DNA of 64,000 bases from Ypsolopha sequella (lineage: Eukaryota; Arthropoda; Insecta; Lepidoptera; Ypsolophidae). Location of the stretch: positions 41,327 to 105,326 of the forward strand of contig CAKOHE010000063.1 of assembly GCA_934047225.1 (NCBI GenBank), written 5' to 3'. A program made the translations under genes and the position numbers. The notes under the pieces were generated by a model. The model did not search any database, was not told the origin of the DNA, and saw only the letters and a program-made list of their open reading frames with translations. Positions within the stretch are counted from its first letter, which is position 1; the number at the start of each line of letters is the position of its first letter. Below are positions 21,187-31,781 of the stretch, in pieces.

Positions 21187-22503
21187 GTACATATTCTGTA
21201 ATTTAGCAGATATAAATGTTGTGAAGACGAAGACGCAACTTTACGTTAAAGAGAGAAAAATACAACCAATTTATACCAATGCATTCTCCCCCTCGCCTCC
21301 TTTAAGGGCCCGTTATCCCTGACATTGAGCATCTCATTTTGCATCAAGTAGAACTGAACTCTATGATCTTTTATTATAGTTTAAAATAGCGCGCTCTAAG
21401 CCGTGGCTGTTATTACAACCGAAACATCGCGCGCTCTTAAAAAACACGTTTTTCACTCAAAAAACGTTTTTATGGTGAAATTTTCAGAAAACTATCGGCA
21501 GAAGTACCTACTAAATTACATTTTCCTTAATTTCCTGTAATTTTCCTACGATTTGGTAATGTAAATTTTACATAAAACGAAAAAAAAATGAAAAATCGAC
21601 CAAGTTTCGGTTTTTTTTTTCGATCGAGCAAAGTATAATGCATCACAGTTTGAACCGCAAAACAATCTGCAGAAAGAATGTATCTAAGATAAATATTTTT
21701 TTAAAACACTAAATATTACAATTTGATAAGCCCCCCTTAATCTCATTTTTTTGTATTTTTTGCTTGATAGTACACAATGTAGATAGAAATAAGTATTTTC
21801 TCCATAACTATGTTTCAAATGTTTTTTTAGGAAAATGGTAAAGAATAATAAACTCAAAAAAAAAAAGGTTTTAATAAAAAGGTTAAAAGCTCAGTAAATA
21901 TTTTTTGTACTACCTGTAGAGTGTTGTGACAGTACAAAATACCTATCTTTCTTAACCGAAACCACAGAATAAAAAGGTAAAAGAAACTTCAACAAAGTTT
22001 ATCTTCAATTTCCCGCACTTACTCGTATAAAACGGTTTTTAGGTAGAATCGGTTCCGCCGTCAGTAGTTGTAAAAGTTATGAAATTCGCTAAGACAGATT
22101 GACAGCTTGAATGACTTGGGTTCCAACTTGCAGAGAGCCATAATTACCTATTCCTATCCCTTTTGAATAAAAGCTGAATACTACAGCTTCTACCTATACA
22201 TTGCAGTTGTTTTTCTAACCAATGAGTTTTGAAGGAAAACACTGTAAGGTAAACTTGCTTCAAAAACCGTGTATTTGAGACCGAAGTACGGCGATAAGGT
22301 GTACTCCTATCACATTGGGACGTAAAAATCGTCGGTGAAAAGAGGGTTTACGATTGTTGGCTATTCTGACACGCCCATATGTATTTATAGTGCGACCATG
22401 TTTCTTTTGTGTTGTTTCTGTATTGTACTACCACAACGGTGTTAGCTATATAACAACATATGTACATCTATATATATATGTACATATGTGTAATTTGAAC
22501 AAA
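21187..22503. other. Gene-free stretch between gypsy-1 and BEL-3
   Basis: AT-rich with several poly-T runs. The 16 bases at 22281-22296 equal 881-896. The open frame entering BEL-3 starts here by chance; its first 50 residues have no Gag resemblance. Confidence 0.5.
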
Positions 22504-24804
22504 AACATAAGAGCTTTAAAATCATTAAAAGAGCCCACAAATCACTGGGATACGCTTTTAATTCACATAGGCTCATCAAAGCTTGATAGTTTTACCCGTC
22601 GTCAGTGGGAGGAGCATTTAGCTACTTTACAAGCAGTTACTTTTGGGAGCTTCCTTAACTTCCTCAGCCAACGTGCCATTGTCCTGGAAACAATGCAGCA
22701 CAGCTGTTTGGAGCGACGATCTGCGCCACAGCCTTCTCCGAGCGTCCCTGTAACAGGAGCCAGTTCCAAACAAGGTGCTTACAGGAGAGGACAGGAGAAA
22801 GGATTCGTGGCTACAGATTCAGAAAGGAAGAATGCTGTAAGTACAACCCCTATTTGTCCTAAATGTAAGGGTGAACACTGGCTGTTTGACTGTTCGTTGT
22901 ACTTGGCTTTAACAAATCAAGAGCGAGCTGATGAATTAACAAAATATAAAGTATGCAGAAACTGTTTAAAGCCAGGTCATTATTATGGATTTTGCAAAAA
23001 GGGTGTCTGCAAAATATGCAACAAGCGACACAACACGCTTATCCATTTAGAACGAGCATCAGTTAATAATGAAACGAGCGTGCAAGAAGCAGCGTCTACC
23101 TCCGATACTAAGGTTGCGTTATCAGCGCAGCACGCAGGTCGTGGACAGGTGCTGCTCTCCACCGCTCTCGTCAGAGTTTACGACAACAATAACGTCGCTC
23201 ATACCGCTCGCTGTCTGTTAGATAATGCTAGCACTGCATGTTTTATGAGTGAAACATTGTGCGCAAAACTTAATTTGCCATTAAACAGTGTACAGAGTTC
23301 TGTTTCATTCATAAATAATCGTAATTCGAAATTAACAAAAACTTGCAAGGCGAAATTAGCGTCACTAAATAGCAATTTCAATTTGGAAATAACTTATTAT
23401 GTTATGCCAACAATTTCTAGCTACTTACCAAGCCATGAAGTTGATGTAGCTTCTCTGAACATTCCAGTAGATGTCGTTTTAGCCGATCCTAAGTTCTATC
23501 AACCAGCGCCCATCGATCTATTACTCGGTGCTGAAGTATTCTGGGACTTACTGGGTAGTGGCAAAATATACCTGGGGCGGAACAAACCCAGCATTTATGA
23601 AACCAAGTTAGGCTGGCTAGTATCAGGTTATTGTCTAGGCCAACAACAAAATAGTCAAGTTAGTTGTAATTTCGCAAATGCTCACGATGATGTTCGCAAT
23701 GAGCTCGCGAGATTTTGGCAACTGGATGAGGCCACAATTAAACCACCTTCAGCTTATTACACAAAGGAAGAACAAGCTTGCGAGGAACATTTTGTAAAAA
23801 ATACAACACGGTTACCTAATGGTAGATTTTGTGTCAAACTTCCATTAAAACGTTCTGAGGATGTATTAGGTGACTCATACGAACGAGCAAAACAATGTTT
23901 TCTCTCAATGGAGCGTAAGTTACAACAAAATACAACCTTAAAGACTATGTACATAAATTTTATGGAAGAATATGAGTCATTAGGTGATATGTCTAGGGTT
24001 AGTAACAAATCTTTACAGGGTTATTTTCTTCCTCATCACGGAGTGCTTAGGATGAACAGCCTCACCACCAAACTGAGGATTGTGTTCAATGCCAGTAGCT
24101 CCAGCAGTTCAGGTATTTCTTTGAACCAATTACTTATGGTAGGGCCAACAATCCAAGATGATCTAGTGTCTATTTTGCTTCGTTTTCGTCAGTACACATT
24201 TGTGTTTACTGCTGATGTAGAAAAGCAATATAGACGAGTAGTTGTACACCCTGATGACAGACACTTGCAAAAGATAATCTGGCGGAGTGACCCTTCTCAA
24301 CCTCTAGACATTTACGAGTTAAATACTGTTACTTATGGTACCTCGAGTGCACCTTTTCTAGCAATCAGGTGTCTTAAGCAATTGGCCCTCGATTGTGAAA
24401 AGTCCGAGTTGCAGTCCCAATCTGAGTTAGCTGAAGTAATCGCACACGACTTCTAAGTTGATGATTTTATCTCGGGCTGTTTTGATGAAGAATCTGCTTT
24501 CTGCGTAATTTCAGGAGTTAGCGACATCTTAAAAAGCGCCGGGATGAATCTTCGAAAGTGGCGATCAAATCAGCCGAGTCTGCTTAGCGGTGTCCACAGC
24601 GAGACTGAAGACCTCAACTTGGGTGGTTTGGACGATTCTAAGACCCTAGGTCTGGGTTGGCGCTGTAAGTCAGACAATCTTTATTTCTCATTTGACCTAT
24701 ATTAAATTAAGAGGCATTAAAAGCTCGTGTCGTAACAAAGCGACTCATACTATCTACTATAGGTAAATTATTTGACCCATTGGGACTATTAGCACCGTGT
24801 GTAG

Positions 24805-26329
24805 TGTCAGTTGGCACAACCTGCGGGTACCCGGTCTTTTCCACCGGTCATGCCTCTTAACAAGATAAAATTAAACAGGGACCTAATTGTAACCTAATAG
24901 TTGGTAAAAGGTTCTGAAGAAAACTTCGAGGTACTTTACAATGAAGTGTATTTAATTTTATCAAAACAAAAGTCAAATTTCACAAGTCAAAGGTGTTACG
25001 GAAAAATTATACTTAGTTACAAGCTTTTGGCCAAGACCTTCATTTGGCATATATCCTGCCAAGACATTACTAAAACCTTAAGTACCTTATAAATAGTTGT
25101 GTCAGGTACCGCCTTAACATCAGGTAGTAATATTACATTGGAATTAGTATTGCCAAGACATAAATAAAACATTTAAGTGATAACTAGATGGAATAGTTAC
25201 CGCCTTAACCACAGGTAACTAGATTACATGGAATCTTGTGAAATTACATTAAAAAAAAAACTTAACTTAAAGAGTAACAAAACTTGTAAACAAACAAGGG
25301 AAATAATTTCCAAAATAAAATCTAGCTCAGGGGAGCCGTAGATCCAACTAACAATACATATTTGTCGATCATACTCTTTAAACTAAATCGTCTGGTACAC
25401 CATTCAGTTCTACCAGGGAAAAAAATATTACGGAACATTAAATTTTACAGTTTGGGTTATTCAGTGAAACAGGAAGAAGAATTTACACTTGGTTAACTAT
25501 AAGACACATAACTAAGTGTCCTGAAAACATACCGTCCTAGGTACCTTAATTGTGTGAGGTTAAAAAATAAAAATTCCAACACATACTTGAATTCTCCAAT
25601 ATTCACAACAGGAAATGGCACGCCGACCGCTGGCCCCTTTTCAAGGTCAACGATCCCCGTCCACGCAGACAAAGGAACTGCTTACTGCGTACACCACGCG
25701 GCGGTCATTTCTCTGCCAGCTGGATAAATCACCAACGAGGCAATACAACTTCAAACTTGAACTTGAAAAACTTGAAAACCTTGAAAAACTTGAAAATCTT
25801 AAAAAACTTGAAAATCTTGAAAACCTTGAAAACCCTGGAATTAGAAGAGAATAGACAATATTAAAACCTTTACCACACGGAACGATGAGAACAAAATTCC
25901 GGTGACTCAAAATACAAAGAAAGCAATACATACCATGATCTGACAATAGTCAGAACTCCCACCAACCCGGCGAAAAAATTCCTTTTTAAACCATTCGAAG
26001 AATGTAAATATTTTCCTGAAATACAAAACAATATTATAGAACTATTCCACACCAGAATAATTAACCAAATTTAACACGAAACCCACCTATTTTATCAAAA
26101 ACACAACTCCTGTTGGCACATCCGCCATTATATAATGAAGATACACTCAACACGAGTTGACAGCAAAAGCTCCGGCCGACAAATGACCGAGAAAAAACCT
26201 CGGAAATCGCAGCAGACAAGCGAGCAACTTCATGTCTAGAAAAGAGGGTAAACCGCAATTTACCATCAAGCAAAACTACGACGCGTAACTTTTTGTGATA
26301 ACCACACCTACAAAATTTGCAATGCTACA
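24805..26329. mobile_element. Solo-LTR-like insertion of 1,525 bp within BEL-3
   Basis: It starts TGTCAG and ends GCTACA. GTAG flanks it on both sides (24801-24804 and 26330-26333), and dropping the insertion plus one GTAG makes the BEL-3 frame continuous across the junction, which defines the ends precisely. TGT...ACA ends with a 4-bp duplication fit a solo LTR of a gypsy-type element, though 1.5 kb is long for one. No internal long direct repeats and no protein were seen. It contains a TATA-like 'ttataaatag' near 25088 and a 9-bp repeat tract at about 25751-25836. Confidence 0.7.
25751..25836. repeat. Minisatellite of 9-bp 'cttgaaaaa/c' units
   Basis: About nine imperfect copies of cttgaaaa(a/c/t). 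The leucine/glutamate/lysine-rich translation is a by-product of the repeat. Confidence 0.75.
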
Positions 26330-26399
26330 GTAGTTCAGGCAAAAATATTATTACAAAAGCTGTGGCTCTGTAAAGTTTCCTGGGATGATGAAATTATGA

Positions 26400-26914
26400 T
26401 TTTACATCGCTATAGTTTGAAATCGCTATATTTGAGAACACAGAAATCATAATATGCTATTATGCTATTATTATTATATATTATTATTATTATTATATAT
26501 ATTATTATGGCATATATAATATGCCATTATAAATAATATGCTATTATGGCTTTAATGCCATCATGAATTTGTTGATATATATATAATAATTTGCGATATT
26601 CCGCTAAACACTCTTACCATGCTATTCAAAATGCAGACTCAAGCACCGCCCGCCCTCCCGCATAAAATATGCACAAGCAAAGCAAGCAGTACGAGCACAG
26701 AATATAGCAATCTTAAATAACAAGCAAGAAAACTTATCGACACGTGTTTCGCCTCTAAACGAGGCATCCTCGGGATGTGTTGTCCACCCGACCGCTCGAC
26801 AGCAAAAACAACGTTTTTATAGTATTGTGGACATAATTATAGGTAGACATTGACTCACTTCGTTCGTTTCGTAAACAAGCATTCGTGTCCCAATGTCTCA
26901 CATTATGTCACCAT
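26400..26914. other. AT-microsatellite and gene-free stretch
   Basis: Degenerate TAT/ATT repeats fill about 26450-26595. Near 26740-26780, 'gtttcgcctctaaacgaggc' and nearby bases look like the end of a dispersed repeat similar in style to 51190-51420. No gene. Confidence 0.5.
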
Positions 26915-27250
26915 CCATCAGCCTGGTTCGTCCACTGCTGGACATAAGCCTTTCCAGGACTTTGCCACTCCCGGTGGTCATCCTGGAAGAATTGCCCATA
27001 CTCACACACGCTGGGTAGGCGGGTTGGTGAGCGCGGTGCCGGAACACTCGCACCAGTGATGCCGCTGCCCGTCACCAGTCTGTTCCATTTAAGGCCCGGC
27101 TATTAGGGATGGATATACCGCCATCCATTGAATCCCAGGCATGGTAGGCCACCTGGTTTTTTTCCTGTGAGCTCTCCTCTTACTCTCCCCCGGATTACTT
27201 CGAGGGGGTCTCCAAGTAAGATGGTGGTACCTCCACAGTCGAGCCAGGTA
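26915..27250 (+). repeat. Dispersed repeat containing 'gtccactgctggacataagc'
   Basis: This GC-richer, non-coding block stands out from its AT-rich surroundings; the core is one I associate with LINE/SINE 3' ends in moths. No second copy in the window; family assignment is from memory. Confidence 0.4.
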
Positions 27251-28200
27251 TCAGCTCTATGCCACAGTTGCACAAAATGCTATTAGAGTTACTCATAGAA
27301 TCATAACAAAAACAAGGAAACATCAATCGGATAATGACTCATTGCCAGCTTGCCTGAACTCGGCACTGTTTTGTTATTCAAAACACCCGTACTGACGTGC
27401 AAACTGTACTCAATGCGGATGCGTCCAGAATCTATTAGTGTTTGGACAGCGACAGATTGTGTCAAATTAGCACTTTATAGTGACATTTTTGGTGCAATGT
27501 ACATATAATTATGTACGTATACATCTTATAACTAAAATTCTACGTAAATTGTTTCTTTCCAATGGAAAAATTCTCTCTAATTACTGAATACATTTTTATT
27601 AGACGATGATTGAAATCGGGTGTCGTTTGGCCATAGGTTTAGAAATTTAGGACACGTTAAATAGAAAACCGGTCAAGTGCGAGTCAGACTCACACATACA
27701 GGATTCCGTATAACTACACAATAAAAATACTGAAATAACATACACTTCAGCACCCTTTATGTAGTAAACCCTAATTTTAAACATGTGTTGTTTTACTCTG
27801 CATGTATGTATATGTATGTAAATGTACTATAACTTCATCAAATTTGAGACTAGTATGTATCATTATTTTTAAGATAGAGCTAAAACAAAAACCGTTAAAA
27901 ATATGCTATGCACGAAAGACATAATGACGGTAGAGGCTAGTCTTGTTTATAGAGTCCCGTTTATAGAGCACCTTTTGGCTCAGGAACCCAAAAAAATTTG
28001 TAGCTAAATTACCTGACGTCAAATATGTATATTTTGGTATATACAGTCATCGAGAAAAACAGTAATCGATAGAAACGGCAATTTTGATAAATGCCCTTTT
28101 TTCGATGACTGTACATTTTTTCCAAAATCTGTAAATACAGAAGTAAACTGCTCAAAAAGTTAGGGTTAGTCTCCTAAAACCGTTTTCTTGTAGCTATGAT
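27251..28200. other. Gene-free stretch with a repeat fragment
   Basis: About 27668-27720 carries a diverged 'ggtcaagtgcgagtc' piece of the repeat seen whole at 53108-53401. Nothing else recognised. Confidence 0.45.
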
Positions 28201-28610
28201 TAGCGTTGCAATCTGACCGGATAAAGCCGGACAGTGTTAGGCTTTTAGACTTCTTGTCCGGCCAAATTTGACTGCGTCCGACCCGTCCGGCTTTTGTTAG
28301 GCTTTTTATATCTATCGTTCTGTCTCTTCAGTCATAAACGAGCGAACGAGACCAGACTCGCTGACTCGCCAAGAGACGCAATGGTACCTATATTCTGTGT
28401 AAGTGCCGCGCCACCCGCACTGCGCACACCTTCGATCTTTTTTTCAAAAATCGTTTTTTAGCGTCCGGCCTTGGAACTCAAATGTCCGGCTTTTAAATAT
28501 GTGTCTTATTCGATATTTTTGCCAAAAATCCTTTTTTTTTCTTAGCGTCCGCCCTTGGGACCAAAAGTCCGGCTATTTTAACGAATAAGTCCGTTTTTTT
28601 TTGTATCTGG
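28201..28610. repeat. Repeat with several 'gtccggc' motifs
   Basis: The segment contains at least eight copies of a gtccgg-type word. Two imperfect direct repeats of about 60 bp (near 28440-28500 and 28520-28580) share 'tttttagcgtccgg' and 'aaaagtccggct'. It looks like a decayed non-autonomous DNA transposon; the superfamily is undetermined. Confidence 0.4.
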
Positions 28611-29655
28611 CGGCTGCCTTTAGTGCCCCATCTCAACTTTCCATCCTGTATTATAAATAACAAGAATTACTTACAATAATAATAAGATTCCGTTTTGTTT
28701 ATACACACATTCAAGTAAACACAAACACATTCAACTTTATCTTAAATAAATGAACAGCTCGTGCAACCAAAAGTCCCCAGATTTTTCTGTAATATGTATA
28801 CAAAAGTCGTCAAATAGCCGGCGGCTGTATAGACAAAACCATGAATGAAACAGCACGAGTCCGTCGTTGGTGCCTAACATTTTTTCGATCGTAAATGTAT
28901 CAGGTATGGAAAGAAAAACGTTTCGTATTGCATACGTAGACCTTTACAAAGGATCCGGTTCTTAAAGAGTTGGATCTGATTTACAAAATAAAACTAGTCA
29001 AAATGTCAAAAAAAAAACAAATCCAGAGAAAATCCAGCAATAAGGGAAATCTTGTTGGTGAAAAATGGCTAGCCCCCTGCCACTTCAACTTACTTTTAGT
29101 ACTGCAAGTACAAATAAAATGTTGGTGCAGTTTTACCAAGACGCATATAGAACGTTTCGGATGTTTTGGAGCTTTTAATAAATGAATTGCAGTGCCTGTT
29201 TTTGTAATACAAGTCGAAGAAAATACTTTCCCAAGCATAGTTTCTATTGCAGTACCGGCTCAACCGAGTATGTAATTTAAACGTCTGGACCTAAAAACTG
29301 TCCGATTAGTTAAATTTCTTATTACCATCATGTATATAACAAATAAACGGTAGGTATAAACTTATTAAATAGTTATCTGGATGCTATTAAGTTATTAATA
29401 AACCGTGTGTATATTTAGTTAACTGACCCAATCTGTTGGAGTCGCCCGCGGCTTGTTGTTGTAGGGTAAATGTGCTGGTTGTTGATGTGGTCTGTTTGTC
29501 TTTTAAAGTTTGTGGAACTGTAACCTGGAGTTTTGGGTGTAGTGGTCATACTGGCCATGTATTTGATTTAAGTTTTAGAACGAAATGGAAATAGATTTAC
29601 TGATAAGCCAACTCTACCCTAATAAATAAAAAAAAAAACTAAATAATTTATTTTT
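28611..29655. other. Gene-free stretch
   Basis: No coding region or bounded repeat recognised. Confidence 0.45.
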
Positions 29656-30040
29656 AATGCCAGTGGTCGTAAAGACCCACTTTTTATGCATCAAAACCAA
29701 ACAGAAAGTCGATTATTTTGCCTCAGGGCTTTATTATTATTATTTTTTATTTATTTACGAGAAGTTGGCTTACCTGCAACCTTTATACTTTTTTCCATTG
29801 TTTAACGGCTCTGGATACAGTCCTTTTGAGCCAATCATTATTTTGCAAAATTGTAACTATGTAACTTTCAACTTTAATAATCAAATTGTTATCTTTGATT
29901 ATATTTGTTTTATTTCCTCACACTATGCATTGAAAAACGTAGTATGATACACGGGCGTAAGAGCAATAAATTACTCGGTTACGTTTAATATTCCTTTAAA
30001 TTTCGCCCTTGTATTATAAACTACTATTATAACACATGTT
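29656..30040. repeat. Dispersed repeat family 2, copy 1
   Basis: It matches 55703-56090 over most of its length with indels; shared blocks include 'cccactttttatgcatcaaa', 'aacggctctggatacagtcc' and 'aacgtagtatgatacacggg'. Non-coding. Confidence 0.8.
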
Positions 30041-30948
30041 ACAAATTTTAGGTGTCGAATCCTCCTTTTAAGTTCACATCTGTAGTAGGAGAAATTCGCT
30101 CCTTCATCAATAATTGAGACCAGAATTATAAATAAATATTTACACAAAGCAAGACTAAGCTACAGAATAAATTAATTAAATTAAGTACGATGTACTATCG
30201 AAGAAAAATCTGGTGGCCCACTCATCACCCTCTCTGCAATAGAAATAAGTGCTATAAGTAGGTCACCGGAAGTTCCCGAAAATATGAATACATTAGACTT
30301 GAATTAAATGAACTTGTCTAGTCTAACTATTTGTTTTACACTTTCTTTCCCAACCGGATTCGAATGTAACACATATATATATTATTAATTACAAATATTA
30401 ATATCCGAAGCCGCTTGAAAAAAAAAACGTTTAATAAATAGTGAGAGTACTGCAAGTGTGTTTAATTCAAGATGATTTACTAGTTTAAATATTGAATACA
30501 TTAGTCAATTCTTCAGTTTATGACATAACTCAAAAAGGACCTTTATATAGCCTGAAGGTGAAGTATTACTCTGAGATTAAATGTCTAAATGTCTCAATTA
30601 AATGTCTAAAACTAGCAATTAAATATTTTTAAGTAGCACAGTTTTCATAGACAACGTCTTCGATGAGCTAAAGTTTAAACATTGGCTAAAGATGGCCACT
30701 TTTGGTATAATTTAAAATTATAACCACAAAACTTTGCTACGTAAAAGTTATTCATTGGTATTTAATTGAACAAATTTTCAATAATTATTCTAGCAAGTAA
30801 GAAATGTTTTTTTTTTCTCAAGTGGCAGTAATTTCGCAACATATAGCGGCTTAACGATTGCTATGACAAAAAATATCTAAAAATGTGTTCATACCTATAC
30901 TTTTAGAAATTTACCTAGTGTGATTCCTTATCCAAAACAATTTTGGTA
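30041..30948. other. Gene-free AT-rich stretch
   Basis: Nothing recognised. Confidence 0.45.
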
Positions 30949-31085
30949 TAACCCGGAGCATTAAAGAAAGGAATCTAAAATGGCGGCATGTACCTGTGAT
31001 TATATTGCTCAGTGATATAGACAGCATAAAAAGTTGTTTCTTTAATATTTTTTTTTGTAATATTTTTGGGCTATTTTAATATACA

Positions 31086-31355
31086 AGGTGAAATTTAATC
31101 AACCGCCAGAATTCATACTGCAGACTCGGTTAGTGATCAGGAACAATATGTACTGACACCACCGGCGAAATTTGAAAAAAAAAAATTTTTGCTCCTATAC
31201 TACTGCCTAGACTAGAAATTGTATTTCAACTAGTCCAGTTCACATAGGAAGAAAAATATTTTTTTTGGGATTTCGCAAAAGAGGGTAATTTGATCTTGTT
31301 CCTGATTACAAACCGAGTCTCCAGTATGAATTGTGACGGTTGATTAAATTTCAAC
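31086..31355. mobile_element. MITE with about 58-bp inverted ends
   Basis: The left end ('tgaaatttaatcaaccgcca' onward) is mirrored at the right by 'cggttgattaaatttcaa', and the similarity runs inward about 58 bases with several mismatches. The body is about 150 bp and non-coding. Confidence 0.75.
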
Positions 31356-31469
31356 TTATATTTGAAGTTAAGTGTGTACATTTGTGTACGAAGTGTGGGT
31401 TAACTATATTAATAAATTGTACAATATTATAGGTCTTTTATTAATATTTTGTGAAAATTTTAAACTGTC

Positions 31470-31565
31470 TACCTATTACGGCTGAAGCAGTGGACCCTTG
31501 TAACAGACGGACAGATAGACGGCAGAGGCCTAGTAATAGGGTCCCATTTGGCACTCTTTGGTTAA
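31470..31565. repeat. 3' fragment of the 'tgcgagtc' dispersed repeat
   Basis: 'acagacggacagatagacgg' and 'taatagggtccca' correspond to the latter half of the copy at 53108-53401. Confidence 0.65.
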
Positions 31566-31587
31566 AGAAACCTTAAAGAAAATGTTT

Positions 31588-31592
31588 GTTTG
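31588..31592. repeat. Target-site duplication GTTTG, left copy (gypsy-2)
   Basis: GTTTG abuts the left LTR and recurs at 36116-36120 against the right LTR. Confidence 0.85.
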
Positions 31593-31681
31593 TGAAGTAA
31601 AACGTCTGATGGTTGGACAAAGACTGATTTTATTTTATCATCTCCCATTGGTAGGTAGTTACACATACGTTATTCACAACA
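31593..31681 (-). repeat. 3' LTR of gypsy-2, 89 bp
   Basis: Identical to 36027-36115. On the minus strand it starts TGTTGTGAATAACG and ends TTTTACTTCA. Next to it on the internal side is a minus-strand polypurine tract, AAAGGGAAAGA (about 31682-31692). Confidence 0.9.
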
Positions 31682-31781
31682 TCTTTCCCTTTATAAAAAA
31701 AATAACATTGTCTAAATTCTAATTAATAATAACCCATCACCTTAAATAAAATCTTAACTCTAAAACTAAATTAAACAATGT

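Larger units (their letters stand above)
22504..26399 (+). pseudogene. Decayed BEL/Pao Gag-Pol, 5' and 3' truncated, split (BEL-3)
   Basis: Homology begins inside the DUF1759-type Gag domain (ALKSLKEPTNHWDTLL). It continues through cysteine knuckles (CPKCKGEHWLFDC near 22855 to CNKRHNTLIH), protease (LLDNAS, Asp at 23221) and RT (LRIVFNASS). TAA at 24454-24456 replaces the tyrosine codon of the YVDD active site, and VDDF follows in the same frame. A second stop comes at 24703, then a shifted frame carries FDPLGLLAP. At 24805 a 1,525-bp insertion interrupts, and the element resumes at 26330 with AKILLQKLWLCKVSWDDE before it is lost near 26399. RNase H, integrase and both LTRs are missing. It is a different lineage from BEL-1 and BEL-2 and clearly old. 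Confidence 0.85.

Noticed and set aside
22354..22503. N-terminal extension of the BEL-3 frame
   Set aside because: The first 50 residues are hydrophobic and unlike Gag; the frame is open by chance upstream of the truncated element.
25615..25854. Lys/Leu/Glu-rich 79-codon frame that could look like a coiled coil
   Set aside because: The composition comes from a 9-bp minisatellite within a solo-LTR-like insertion.
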